A DNA stretch of 64,000 bases, from the NCBI RefSeq assembly GCF_001723055.1, contig NZ_MDCR01000257.1, positions 20,286 to 84,285 on the forward strand, in the 5' to 3' direction. Within the stretch, counting starts at the first letter, position 1, and every line of letters begins with the position of its first letter. Below the pieces are notes generated by a model that worked only from the letters and a program-made list of their open reading frames with translations, did not search any database and had not been told where the DNA came from. Shown here piece after piece: positions 42,555 through 51,962 of the stretch. The position numbers and the translations under genes were made by a program. Source of the DNA: Streptomyces niveus (GTDB taxonomy: Bacteria > Actinomycetota > Actinomycetes > Streptomycetales > Streptomycetaceae).

Positions 42555-43646
42555 ATGACCGTACAGGCCGAGCAGTACAGGCCGGCCAAGGCCCCGGCCG
42601 GGCAGGCCGTCCTCGAAGTACGTGGCCTGAGCGTCGAGTACGCCACCGGTGGCGTACCCGTGCGCGCCTGTACCGACATCTCCTTCACCCTGCGCCGGGG
42701 GGAAATCCTCGGCGTGGCCGGGGAGTCGGGCTCCGGGAAGTCGACGCTGATCACCGCCCTGACCCGGCTGCAGCGACCGCCCGCCGTCACCACCGCGGGG
42801 GAGATCCTCTTCCATGGCCGTGACGGTTCGGCGCCCGTGGATCTCGTCACGCTCGACGGCAGGCGGATGCGCCGCTACCGGTGGACCGCGCTGTCCATCG
42901 TGCTCCAGTCCGCCATGGACGCGCTGAACCCGGTGATGCGGATCGGTGCCCAGTTCGCCGACGTCCTGCGGGCCCGCGACCGCTCGCTGAGCAAACGGGA
43001 CGCCTGGGCGCGGGCAGCCGAACTGCTCGCCCTGGTCGGCATCTCCGCCGACCGCGTCCGCGACCATCCGCACCAGCTGTCCGGCGGCATGCGCCAGCGT
43101 GCCGCCATCGCCCTGGCCCTGGCCTGCGGGCCCGAACTGGTGGTGATGGACGAGCCGACAACGGCGGTCGACGTCGTGATGCAGCGCCAGATCCTCGCCC
43201 AAGTGCTCAGGCTGCGGAGCGAGTTGGGCTTCGCGGTCGTCTTCGTCACCCACGACCTGTCGCTGTTGCTGGAACTGGCGGACCGTATCGCCATCATGTA
43301 CGCCGGCCGCATTGTCGAGGTGGGCGAGGCGGCGGCCCTCTACAGCGCCCCGAAACACCCCTACACCCAAGGGCTCCGCGACTCCTTCCCGCCGTTGCAC
43401 GCCCCGCTGCGCACCCTGCACGGCATCCCCGGCACCCCGCCCGACCTGCGCCGCCCACCGCCCGGCTGTCCCTTCCACCCGCGCTGCGCCCAGCGGATGA
43501 CCGGGTGCGAGGAACGGCTGCCGGCGCTGCTCCCCGTAGGACCGAAGGCGGGGCACGAGGCGGCGTGCCTGCTCAACGACACCGACACCGACACCGACGC
43601 CAAGACCGACACCGACAGCGGCGAGACGAAAGGCGGGATCCTGTGA
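42555..43646 (+). CDS. ABC transporter ATP-binding protein, DppD/OppD-type
   Basis: 363 aa from ATG 42555, which has GGAGGTGG 6 nt upstream; an in-frame GTG at 42408 would add the octapeptide repeats but lacks a good site. Walker A 'GESGSGKSTL', signature 'LSGGMRQRAAIA', Walker B 'LVVMDEPTTAVD', and the oligopeptide-type C-terminal extension with 'PPGCPFHPRCAQRMTGC' (Cys cluster). The C-terminus is an unusual run of Asp-Thr repeats ('DTDTDTDAKTDTD'). It energises import with the next gene. Confidence 0.93.
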   Translation: MTVQAEQYRPAKAPAGQAVLEVRGLSVEYATGGVPVRACTDISFTLRRGEILGVAGESGSGKSTLITALTRLQRPPAVTTAGEILFHGRDGSAPVDLVTLDGRRMRRYRWTALSIVLQSAMDALNPVMRIGAQFADVLRARDRSLSKRDAWARAAELLALVGISADRVRDHPHQLSGGMRQRAAIALALACGPELVVMDEPTTAVDVVMQRQILAQVLRLRSELGFAVVFVTHDLSLLLELADRIAIMYAGRIVEVGEAAALYSAPKHPYTQGLRDSFPPLHAPLRTLHGIPGTPPDLRRPPPGCPFHPRCAQRMTGCEERLPALLPVGPKAGHEAACLLNDTDTDTDAKTDTDSGETKGGIL

Positions 43647-44746
43647 GTACGGTCCTGCGCGACCAGGCGCCCGAGGCGGATACGCCGGAGTACGTGCTGG
43701 AAGCACGCGACGTCTCCAAGCACTTCACCGTCCGTGGCCCCCTCGGCGGCACGACCGTCGTACGCGCTGTCGAAGACGCCACCGTACGCCTGAGGCCCGG
43801 TCAGATCCTGGCGCTGGTGGGGGAGAGCGGCAGCGGCAAAACCACCCTGGCGCGGATGCTCGCCCGCTTCCACGAACCCACACGGGGTGAGATCGTGCTC
43901 CGCGGCGAGAGGGTGAGCGGCAACCGGCGGGCACAGCGCGCCTACCATTCCGAGGTGCAGCTGATCTTCCAGGACCCCTTCGGATCGCTGAACCCGCTGC
44001 ACCGTGTCCGCTACAACCTCGACCGTGCGCTGTGCCTGCACCAGCCGCACCTCACGGCCAAGGGGCGAGAGACACGGATCGCCGAACTCCTCGAACGCGT
44101 CAGCCTCACCCCGGCCGCGGATTACACCACGAAGTTCCCCCACGAGCTGTCCGGCGGCCAGCGCCAGCGCGTCGTCATCGCCCGCGCACTCGCCGTCGAG
44201 CCCAAGGTCCTCCTCGGCGACGAACCGATCTCCATGCTGGACGTGTCGATCCGGCTGGAGATGCTCAACCTCCTGAAGGGACTGCGCACCGAGGACGGCC
44301 TCGCGCTGCTCTACATCACGCACGACATCGCCAGTGCCCGCTATCTGTGCGACGAGATCGCCGTGATGTACGCGGGACAGATGGTGGAGTCGGGCCCCAA
44401 GGAAGACGTGATCGCGTCTCCCCAACACCCGTACACCAAACTGCTCATAGAGTCCTCGCCAGACCCCGAGCGCGGCGTCGGCGACCGCGACAAACTCTTC
44501 GCGGGAGCCGACGAACTGGGCGAGCCGCCCAGTCTGATCGACCCGCCCACGGGCTGCCGGTTCCACCCCCGCTGCCCCTTCGCGATGCCGGAGTGCGCCG
44601 TCGAGGCCCCGCCGCGCACCGAGTTGGGCGGCGGGCACTGGGCGAAGTGCTGGCTGCACGCCAAGGGCCGGGCCGGCGAACTCGCCGGGACGACACATGC
44701 CGCGGCGACCGTCGCCCGGCGGGAGAAGCTCCAGGGGGCATCATGA
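43643..44746 (+). CDS. ABC transporter ATP-binding protein, DppF/OppF-type
   Basis: 367 aa from GTG 43643 (GTGA overlap with the previous stop). Walker A '[14 protein letters not shown]', signature '[12 protein letters not shown]', Walker B '[12 protein letters not shown]' (Gly before Asp-Glu, a mild variant) and the C-terminal '[17 protein letters not shown]' Cys motif. It pairs with the preceding ATPase. Its stop overlaps the LacI start by 4 bp. Confidence 0.93.
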   Translation: MSTVLRDQAPEADTPEYVLEARDVSKHFTVRGPLGGTTVVRAVEDATVRLRPGQILALVGESGSGKTTLARMLARFHEPTRGEIVLRGERVSGNRRAQRAYHSEVQLIFQDPFGSLNPLHRVRYNLDRALCLHQPHLTAKGRETRIAELLERVSLTPAADYTTKFPHELSGGQRQRVVIARALAVEPKVLLGDEPISMLDVSIRLEMLNLLKGLRTEDGLALLYITHDIASARYLCDEIAVMYAGQMVESGPKEDVIASPQHPYTKLLIESSPDPERGVGDRDKLFAGADELGEPPSLIDPPTGCRFHPRCPFAMPECAVEAPPRTELGGGHWAKCWLHAKGRAGELAGTTHAAATVARREKLQGAS

Positions 44747-45786
44747 CAGCGCGACGCCGAGCCAAGGCACCCAGCCAGGCCGACGTGGCACGGCTGGCCG
44801 GGGTGTCCCAGTCGGCGGTGTCCCGTGTGATCAGCGGGAACGCGGCGACCGCGCGCATCCCGGAGGAGACCAGACAGCGGGTCTTCGAGGCGGTGCGGGA
44901 ACTGGGCTACGTCGCCAACCCGGCGGCGCGCGCCATGCGCAAGCAGCGCAACAACCTGTTGGGCGTGCACACCTTCGAGCGGGTGTTCCCCCGCGCGCAC
45001 GAGGACTTCTACTTCGAGTTCCTCCTCGGCATCGAGGAGCGGGCCGAGGAGACCGGGTTCGACCTGGTGCTGTTCACCTCGACCGGGTCCGGCACCGACG
45101 GCGAACGCCAGATCTACAAGGACGGCACCAATCGGCTCAACCTCGCCGACGGCAGCATCCTGTTCGGTGTCGCCGCCGACCGCGGCGAGCTGGCCCGCCT
45201 CTGGTACGAGGGCTATCCCTTCGTCCACATCGGCCGCCGTGACGTACCCGGAGCGCAGATCCCACAGATCGTCCCCGACTACCGCTCCGCGAGCGGACAG
45301 ATCGTCGAACGGCTGGTGCGGCACGGCCATCGGCGGCTCGGCTACATCCGTGAGTGGCTGCAGATGGAACCGTACGACGACCGTCGCCTCGGTTACGCGG
45401 AGGCGGTCGAGCGGCTCGGGCTGACCGATGCCTCGCCGGGGTTCCACGGCGCCGTGGACATCGACGGACCGTGGCTCGACGAGGTGGCGCGCGGCGCGGT
45501 GACCGCGATCGTCGTGGAGTCCGTGCGGCTCGCGGAGTCCCTGCGCGAGCAACTGGCCACGCGCGGACGGAAGATCCCCGACGACGTGTCCGTCGCCGTG
45601 CTGGAGGCGGCGCCCGTGGACCTGTCCGGACAGTGGGACTCCCTGGTGATCCCCCGCGTCGAGATCGGGCGACTGGCCGTGGACCGGCTGGAGGCCATGC
45701 TCGGCGATCCCGACCTGCGCACCGGCAGCCTGCTGGTGCCCTGCCCGCTGATTCCCGGTACCACCGTCGCGGACGCGCGCGCGTAG
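44743..45786 (+). CDS. LacI-family transcriptional regulator
   Basis: 347 aa. The N-terminal helix-turn-helix '[21 protein letters not shown]' is followed by the hinge helix region ('[17 protein letters not shown]') and a periplasmic-binding-protein-like sensor domain. Translational coupling to the transporter operon makes it the likely regulator of this locus through the palindromes at 38658-38718. The ligand is presumably an imported oligosaccharide or its breakdown product. Confidence 0.93.
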   Translation: MTARRRAKAPSQADVARLAGVSQSAVSRVISGNAATARIPEETRQRVFEAVRELGYVANPAARAMRKQRNNLLGVHTFERVFPRAHEDFYFEFLLGIEERAEETGFDLVLFTSTGSGTDGERQIYKDGTNRLNLADGSILFGVAADRGELARLWYEGYPFVHIGRRDVPGAQIPQIVPDYRSASGQIVERLVRHGHRRLGYIREWLQMEPYDDRRLGYAEAVERLGLTDASPGFHGAVDIDGPWLDEVARGAVTAIVVESVRLAESLREQLATRGRKIPDDVSVAVLEAAPVDLSGQWDSLVIPRVEIGRLAVDRLEAMLGDPDLRTGSLLVPCPLIPGTTVADARA

Positions 45787-45919
45787 GCCCGGTCAACCCC
45801 CACCACCCGACAACCCGGACGCGCCGGCACCCGAGCGGCGCCGTCCGCCGGTCCCGGCTGCCCCGACGCCGACGACCGACCCCCGCGACCGTAGAGCCGG
45901 CAGAAGGAACCCCGAACCC

Positions 45920-47533
45920 ATGACAGACATACGAACCGAGGTCCTCGTCGTCGGCGGCGGCCTCGGCGGCGTGGCCGCGGCGCTCACCGCCGCCCGGCTC
46001 GGCCGGACCGTGGTGCTCACCGAGGTCACCGACTGGCTCGGCGGGCAACTCACCGCACAGGCCGTACCGCCCGACGAACATCCCTGGATCGAAGGCCCGG
46101 CGGCGCCACCGGGTTACACCGAACTGCGCCGCCGGGTACGGGACTACTACCGGCGCAACTACCCCCTCAGGCCCGATGCCGCGCGGGACCCGCTGCTGGA
46201 TCCGGGGCTCGGCGTCGTCAGCCGCATGTGCCACGAACCGCGGGTGGCCGCCGCCGTCCTGGAAGAGATGCTCGCCCCGTGGCGGTCCTCCGGCGCGCTC
46301 ACCGTCCTGACCGGGTACGAGCCGATCGCCGCGCACACCGACGGCGACCGCATCGAGGCCGTCACACTGGCCGGCCGGGACGACGGCCGGGACGGCCGGC
46401 GCGAGATCACCGTCCAGGCCGACTACGTCGCCGACGCCACCGAGCTCGGCGACCTGCTGGAACTCGCCGGCGTGGAACACGTGATCGGCGCCGAAGGGCG
46501 CGACGAGACCGGGGAGCCGCACGCCCCCGAGACCGCCGACCCCCTGGACCAGCAGGCCGTGTCCTGGTGCTTCGCACTGGACCACCGGCCCGGCGAGGAA
46601 CATGTGATCGACCGGCCCGCGTCCTACGACCACTGGCGCACCACCGTCGCCCCGTTCTGGCCCGGTTCTCAGCTCTCCTTCACCGACGTCGAACCCATCA
46701 CGCTCCGGCGGCGCACATGGGCGCTGATGGGCGCCGACCGGGCGGCGGGCGAGCACTTCGACCTGTGGCAGTTCCGCCGCGTCCTGGCCCGCGAACAGTT
46801 CGCGGCCGGTGCCTTCGCCTCCGACGTCACCGTGGTCAACTGGCCGCAGATCGACTACTGGGAGGCGCCGCTGCTCGGAGTCGACGCCGGGCAGCGACAA
46901 GCGGCACTCGACGCCGGACGCGAGCTGTCCCTGTCCTTCCTGTACTGGCTGCAGACCGACGCCCCCCGTCCGGACGGCGGCACGGGCTGGCCCGGTCTGC
47001 GGCTGCGGCCCGACGTGACGGGCACCCCGGACGGCCTGGCCAAGGCGCCGTACATTCGTGAAGCCCGCCGTATCAAGGCGGAGTTCACCGTCCTCGAACA
47101 GCACGTGGGCGTCGAGGCCCGCCCGCCGGGCGCGGGCGGCGCGGTGTTCCACGACAGCGTCGGCCTCGGCAGCTACCGCATCGACCTGCACCCCAGCTCC
47201 GCGGGCCGTTCGTACATCGACATCGAGTCCTACCCCTTCCAGATCCCCCTGGGTGCGCTGATCCCCGTCCGTGTCGACAACCTGCTGCCCGCCAACAAGA
47301 ACATCGGCACCACACACATCACCAACGGCTGCTACCGGCTGCACCCCGTGGAGTGGGCCATCGGCGAGGCGGTCGGCGCGCTCGCCGGATTCTGCCTCGA
47401 CCGGGCACTGCCGCCCCGCAAGGTCCGCTCCGACCCGAACCAACTCGCCGACTACCAGAGGCTGCTCGGCGACACCCTCGGCATCCAGCTGGCCTGGCCG
47501 GAGGAGATCCGCTCCCGGCCGCATCACTACTGA
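45920..47533 (+). CDS. FAD-dependent oxidoreductase (FAD_oxidored type)
   Basis: 537 aa, no signal peptide. A Rossmann FAD site 'VLVVGGGLGGVAAALTAARLG' (read in two parts) is followed by 'TDWLGGQLTAQ', a motif typical of PF12831-type flavoproteins, and the C-terminal 'LLPANKNIGTTHITNGCYRLHP' and 'EWAIGEAVGALAGF' blocks that complete FAD binding. Relatives occur in polysaccharide-degradation loci but few have known reactions. Here it lies between the LacI gene and a GH3 glucosidase, so a sugar or glycoside is the likely substrate. The start ATG 45920 follows AGAAGGA. Confidence 0.85.
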   Translation: MTDIRTEVLVVGGGLGGVAAALTAARLGRTVVLTEVTDWLGGQLTAQAVPPDEHPWIEGPAAPPGYTELRRRVRDYYRRNYPLRPDAARDPLLDPGLGVVSRMCHEPRVAAAVLEEMLAPWRSSGALTVLTGYEPIAAHTDGDRIEAVTLAGRDDGRDGRREITVQADYVADATELGDLLELAGVEHVIGAEGRDETGEPHAPETADPLDQQAVSWCFALDHRPGEEHVIDRPASYDHWRTTVAPFWPGSQLSFTDVEPITLRRRTWALMGADRAAGEHFDLWQFRRVLAREQFAAGAFASDVTVVNWPQIDYWEAPLLGVDAGQRQAALDAGRELSLSFLYWLQTDAPRPDGGTGWPGLRLRPDVTGTPDGLAKAPYIREARRIKAEFTVLEQHVGVEARPPGAGGAVFHDSVGLGSYRIDLHPSSAGRSYIDIESYPFQIPLGALIPVRVDNLLPANKNIGTTHITNGCYRLHPVEWAIGEAVGALAGFCLDRALPPRKVRSDPNQLADYQRLLGDTLGIQLAWPEEIRSRPHHY

Positions 47534-47545
47534 GAGGAATCCGCC

Positions 47546-49717
47546 GTGAGCGGCGACGAGCACGAGTCCCGTATCAAGGAACTCCTGGGACGGATGACGG
47601 TCGAGGAGAAGCTCGGTCAGCTGCAACAGCTGGCCTGGGCGTGGGACACCGGACCGGGCGGCGGCGACACCGCGGCGGCCGAGGCCGCCGCCCGGCACGG
47701 CCTGCTGGGTTCGGTGCTGAACGTGGTGGGCGCGAAGGCGAGCAACGCGCTGCAGCGCATCGCGGTGCGGGAGTCCCGCCTGGGCATCCCGCTGGTCTTC
47801 GGCCTGGACGTGATCCACGGCTTCCACACCACGTTCCCGATCCCGCTGGGCCAGGCGGCGGCCTTCGATCCGGCGGTGACGGTGGCGGACGCGGAGGTGT
47901 CGGCGCGTGAGGCGCGGTCCAACGGGATCCACTGGACGTTCTCCCCGATGATGGATGTGACCCGCGAGCCGCGGTGGGGCCGGATCGCCGAGAGTACGGG
48001 CGAGGACCCGTATCTGACGAGCGTCTACGCGGTGGCCAAGGTACGTGGCTACCAGGGCGACGACCTGCGCGCCCCGGACCGGATCGCCGCGTGCGCCAAG
48101 CACTTCGTCGCCTACGGGGGTGCGGAGGGCGGCCGCGACTACAACACCGTCGACGTGTCCGAGCAGCGGCTGCGCAACCTCTATCTGCCGCCGTTCAAGG
48201 CCGCCGTCGACGCCGGCGTCGCCACGGTGATGGCCGCCTTCAACACCGTCAACGGCGTTCCGGCTCATGGCAACGCGCACACCCTGACCGGCATCCTCAA
48301 GGAGTCGTGGGGTTTCGACGGGGTGGTGGTCAGTGACTGGACCGGCGTCCTGGAACTGGTCACGCACGGAGCCGCGGTGGACGAGGCCGAGGCGGCACGG
48401 CGGTCACTGACCGCCGGGGTGGACATGGAGATGGTCTCCACCACCTTCGCCGAGCACGGCCGCCACCTGCTGGCCTCGGGGGCGCTGACGGGCGAGCGGC
48501 TGGACGACGCCGTGTCCCGCGTACTGCGGCTGAAACTGCGACTGGGCCTGTTCGACCGCCCGTACGTGGAAGAGTCCGCCGCTCTGCACGCCCCGAGCGC
48601 GCGGGCGCGGGCCGCGGCGCGCGAGGCGGCCTCACGTTGCATGGTGCTGCTGAGGAACGAGAACGCCCTCCTGCCTCTGGAGATGCCTGCCGGGAGTTCG
48701 CTCGCGGTCATGGGCCCGTTCGCCGACTCCGGTGACCTGCTGGGTACGTGGACGCTGCCGGGCGCGCCTGAGGCGGTCCCGGTCCTGTCCGCGCTGCGGG
48801 AGGCCCTGCCGGACACCGACGTTCGCCACGCGCTCGGGGTGACGGCGGAAGGGGCCGACACCTCCGGTCTCGCGGAGGCGGTCGCCGCCGCCGAGGCCGT
48901 CGACACCGTGGTGCTGGTGGTCGGCGAGCCGTCCGCGCTCAGCGGGGAGGCGGCCGTACGCAGCGAACTTGGCCTGCCCGGTGCGCAGGAGCAGCTGATC
49001 GACGCGGTCGCGGCGACCGGCACCCCGTGCGTGGTGGTGCTGGTGGGCGGGCGTCCGCTGACGATCGGCCGGTGGGCGGACAAGGTGTCGGCGATCGTGA
49101 TGGCCTGGCATCCGGGCATCGAGGCGGGTCCCGCCGTCGCGGACGTCCTGACCGGCGCGGTCGTTCCGGGCGGCAAGCTCCCGGTGACGTTCCCGCGCGT
49201 GGTGGGGCAGGTTCCGCTCCACTACGACCACGAGCGGACCGGTCGCCCGTACAACCCGGCCGAGCCCGGCGTGAAGTACGTGTCGAAGTACCTCGACGTG
49301 GCCGACGGCCCGGCTTTCGCGTTCGGCCACGGCCTGAGCTACACCACCTTCGGGGTGGGGGAGCCGCGGTTGAGCCGCGAGCGGATCACCTCGGACGAAC
49401 TGCGGGCGGGCGCACGGGTCGAGGCGAGCGTCCCGGTGCGCAACACCGGCGGCCGGGAGGGCGAGGAGGTGGTCCAGCTCTACATCGAGGACCCGGCCGC
49501 GACCATCGTCCAGCCGGTGCGCCGGCTGCGCGGCTTCCAGCGGGTCCGGCTCGCGCCGGGGGAGGAGCGGCACGTCCGCTTCCTCCTGGGCGCCGACGAC
49601 ATCGGGTACTGGACCAACGACCCGGACGGCGTGTTCACCGTGGAGCCCGGCGAGATCCACCTTCACACCGGCAACAGCTCACGGACCGGCACCCGGCGCA
49701 CCCTCCTGATCACCTGA
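47546..49717 (+). CDS. GH3 beta-glucosidase
   Basis: 723 aa from GTG 47546 (SD GAGAGG), 12 bp after the flavoprotein gene. An N-terminal TIM-barrel domain ('MTVEEKLGQLQQL', 'FGLDVIHGFHTTFPIPLGQ', 'AKHFVAYG') has nucleophile Asp264 in 'GVVVSDWTG'. Then comes an alpha/beta sandwich ('VLLRNENALLPL') and a C-terminal fibronectin-III-like domain ('VPVRNTGGREGEEVVQLYI'). There is no signal peptide, so it cleaves imported beta-glucosides or xylosides inside the cell. Length and domains match BglX/BglA-type GH3 enzymes. Confidence 0.94.
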   Translation: MSGDEHESRIKELLGRMTVEEKLGQLQQLAWAWDTGPGGGDTAAAEAAARHGLLGSVLNVVGAKASNALQRIAVRESRLGIPLVFGLDVIHGFHTTFPIPLGQAAAFDPAVTVADAEVSAREARSNGIHWTFSPMMDVTREPRWGRIAESTGEDPYLTSVYAVAKVRGYQGDDLRAPDRIAACAKHFVAYGGAEGGRDYNTVDVSEQRLRNLYLPPFKAAVDAGVATVMAAFNTVNGVPAHGNAHTLTGILKESWGFDGVVVSDWTGVLELVTHGAAVDEAEAARRSLTAGVDMEMVSTTFAEHGRHLLASGALTGERLDDAVSRVLRLKLRLGLFDRPYVEESAALHAPSARARAAAREAASRCMVLLRNENALLPLEMPAGSSLAVMGPFADSGDLLGTWTLPGAPEAVPVLSALREALPDTDVRHALGVTAEGADTSGLAEAVAAAEAVDTVVLVVGEPSALSGEAAVRSELGLPGAQEQLIDAVAATGTPCVVVLVGGRPLTIGRWADKVSAIVMAWHPGIEAGPAVADVLTGAVVPGGKLPVTFPRVVGQVPLHYDHERTGRPYNPAEPGVKYVSKYLDVADGPAFAFGHGLSYTTFGVGEPRLSRERITSDELRAGARVEASVPVRNTGGREGEEVVQLYIEDPAATIVQPVRRLRGFQRVRLAPGEERHVRFLLGADDIGYWTNDPDGVFTVEPGEIHLHTGNSSRTGTRRTLLIT

Positions 49718-49728
49718 CCGCCGTTACG

Positions 49729-49753
49729 GGTCCTGTCCCCCCTGGCCAGGACC
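49729..49753 (+). terminator. Hairpin after the GH3 gene
   Basis: Arms GGTCCTG/CAGGACC with an 11-nt loop, 11 bp past the stop. It probably ends the transporter operon transcript before the secreted beta-helix gene. Confidence 0.5.
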
Positions 49754-49937
49754 GTCTCGACCCGGACGACGGAGCCGTCCGCGAAGGGAGCGATGCACCA
49801 CAGAACGCACCACAGAACCTTCCCTACCGCCTGGACGTCACGCCGGCCACGCCGCGTTGTTCGTTCACGGCATGCCTCAACCACGAGTCGTCACCCGCGT
49901 GTGCGTGCACCGTCACGGCCACGCGGAAGGGAGAAGC

Positions 49938-51641
49938 ATGAGAGCAAGGACTGTATGTGCCGCGGTGGTGGCCCAGGGAATGCTGGGACTGCTGCTCGCG
50001 GGGGTCGCCACCGGCACCCCCCGCGCCGCCACCACCTACTACGTATCGCCCACCGGCAGCGACAGCAACACCGGTCTCTCCGCGGACCAGGCGTGGAAGT
50101 CGACCGCGAAGGTCAACGGATTCAAGTTCCCGCAGGGGAGCGTCGTTTCCTTCCAGGGCGGTCAGACGTTCACCGGCTGTCTCGTCTTCAACTCCACGAA
50201 CGTCCCGGCGTCGTCGGCCTCGACGCCCTTCAAGGTGACCTCGTACGGCACCGGTCAGGCCACCCTCAAGTCCAGCTGCACCGGCGACTATTCGGCGGCG
50301 GTCGCCGCGGACAACGTCAGCGGTTTCGAGCTGGCGAACATGAAGGTGGTCAACGGGACCACGACCGCGGCCGGTGTACTGCTGCAGAACCAGACGTCGT
50401 CGACGGCGGCCAAGGGGCTGAAGGTCACGGGTTCGGACATCTCCGGATTCGCGACTCCCAGTGGCAGCGGCAGCACCTTCGGCGGACAGATCATGGTCCT
50501 GGGCTACGCGGTCAACGCCAACAGCGGGCCGCTGGACGACGTGCAGATCCTCAACAACAAGCTGTACGGCGCCGCCGTGACCTCCAACGCCGGGCCCGGC
50601 ATCTACGGCTGGGGCTCGGGGACCAACATCACCAACGTCCGGGTCGCGGGCAACACCGTCTACAACCTGGGCATGTCCGCCCAGAGCACCGGGGCCGCGC
50701 TGACCGCGAACGGCTGGAACGGCGCCGTCATCGAGCGCAACCTGGTGCACGACATCGGGGCGAACGTGACCTCGTGCGGCGGCGCCAGCGGGATCATGAC
50801 GTACACCTCCAACGACGTGACGATCCGCCACAACGAGGTGTACAAGGTGCAGCCGGTCCCGGACTACACGGCCGGCTGTGACTGGGACGGCATCGACCTG
50901 GACGGCGGCACCACGAACTCGGTGGTGGAGCGCAACTACACCCACGACAACGCGGGCAGCGGCTACCTGGCCTACACCTCGACCGTCGGCTCGATGGTGT
51001 GGGGGCCGAACACCTACCGTTACAACATCTCCGAGAACGACGACTGGGCGAACGCCCAGGGCGGCCTGTTCGACGTGGTGCCCAGCGCACCGAAGAAGGC
51101 GCTGTCGATCTACGGCAACACCCTCTTCACCGACAAGGACCAGAGAGCGAACAAGAAGGCGGGCGCGAGCGCGTGCTTCAACTTCGGCTACGCCTCGGGC
51201 ACATGGGCCGCTGGATCGCAGATCAAGGACAACATCTGCCACATGGCCAACAAGGGCACGTACGGCAAGACCGGCCAGCTCTACTACAACCCGTACGGGC
51301 AGACCGGCATGACGCTGGCGAACAACCTGTACTTCGGTACGAACACCGGCGGCTGGCGCTGGGGCGGCACCACCCACGCCGACTTCGCCGCGTGGAAGGC
51401 GGCCGGGCTGGAGTCGGGATCGGTCTGGGGTGACCCCTTGTTCACCTCCCCCGGCGCGGACGCCCCGTGCTCCTGGTCGCCCTCCTCGGGCACCGGCCCC
51501 CAGCCGTGCCCCCAGGCGTTCACCCTCAAGCCCGGCTCCCCGGCACTCAAGACGGGCACGCCCGTGTCCGGCAACGGCGGAGTCGACTACTACGGAACGG
51601 CAATCCCGAGCACCCCGAACATCGGGGCGGACGCGGGTTAG
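49938..51641 (+). CDS. Secreted right-handed parallel beta-helix protein
   Basis: 567 aa from ATG 49938 (GGGAG site). Signal peptide 'AVVAQGMLGLLLAGVATG', then the opening 'TYYVSPTGSDSNTGLS' that begins many beta-helix lyases and glycosidases, and a long series of short strands with Asn ladders ('VQILNNKLYG', 'VRVAGNTVYNLG', 'AVIERNLVHDIG', 'VTIRHNEVYKVQ', 'SVVERNYTHDNAGSGY'). This resembles pectate-lyase-like and GH/PL families with PbH1 repeats; no catalytic motif could be assigned. It probably acts extracellularly on the same polysaccharide as the rest of the locus. A strong terminator follows. Confidence 0.82.
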   Translation: MRARTVCAAVVAQGMLGLLLAGVATGTPRAATTYYVSPTGSDSNTGLSADQAWKSTAKVNGFKFPQGSVVSFQGGQTFTGCLVFNSTNVPASSASTPFKVTSYGTGQATLKSSCTGDYSAAVAADNVSGFELANMKVVNGTTTAAGVLLQNQTSSTAAKGLKVTGSDISGFATPSGSGSTFGGQIMVLGYAVNANSGPLDDVQILNNKLYGAAVTSNAGPGIYGWGSGTNITNVRVAGNTVYNLGMSAQSTGAALTANGWNGAVIERNLVHDIGANVTSCGGASGIMTYTSNDVTIRHNEVYKVQPVPDYTAGCDWDGIDLDGGTTNSVVERNYTHDNAGSGYLAYTSTVGSMVWGPNTYRYNISENDDWANAQGGLFDVVPSAPKKALSIYGNTLFTDKDQRANKKAGASACFNFGYASGTWAAGSQIKDNICHMANKGTYGKTGQLYYNPYGQTGMTLANNLYFGTNTGGWRWGGTTHADFAAWKAAGLESGSVWGDPLFTSPGADAPCSWSPSSGTGPQPCPQAFTLKPGSPALKTGTPVSGNGGVDYYGTAIPSTPNIGADAG

Positions 51642-51653
51642 TCCCTGACCGTG

Positions 51654-51689
51654 GCGGCCCTGTCCGTCCTCCGGGGCGGACAGGGCCGC
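51654..51689 (+). terminator. Strong intrinsic-type terminator
   Basis: A perfect 13-bp stem (51654-51666 and 51677-51689) with a 10-nt loop, 12 bp after the beta-helix gene. It closes the carbohydrate locus. Confidence 0.85.
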
Positions 51690-51892
51690 GCGGGTGCCGA
51701 GGGGAGCAGCGCCATCGCGCCCACTCTCGACAACCGCAGCGCCCCGCAGCTGCTGACGGCCCGTCCCGCCTGCCGCCGGCGGGCGGGACGGACCCGGGGG
51801 CGTGGCCCTGGCGGTCGGCGGTGACCTCGCCACATGCTGGGCCGCCGGGGTGCCGCTGGTCCTGGCCGCTGCCCCTCCGCGAGATCAAGGCG

Positions 51893-51936
51893 CGTACGCC
51901 ATCCGTACGCGTTCAGTACGCGGCATGTGCGCTTCA
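51893..51936. repeat. Four 11-bp iterons upstream of tap
   Basis: GTACGC occurs at 51894, 51905 and 51916, with GTGCGC at 51927, each exactly 11 bp apart. The array ends just before a TAGGGT -10-like hexamer (51940-51945) and occupies the -35 region of the tap promoter. One unit per helical turn places all copies on one DNA face. Confidence 0.75.
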
Positions 51937-51962
51937 CGCTAGGGTCGGGGCGGGAGGTGTTC

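Noticed and set aside
49718..49937. A second LacI operator before the beta-helix gene
   Set aside because: No copy of the CATACGTATG core was found; only a hairpin and a 12-bp duplication are present.
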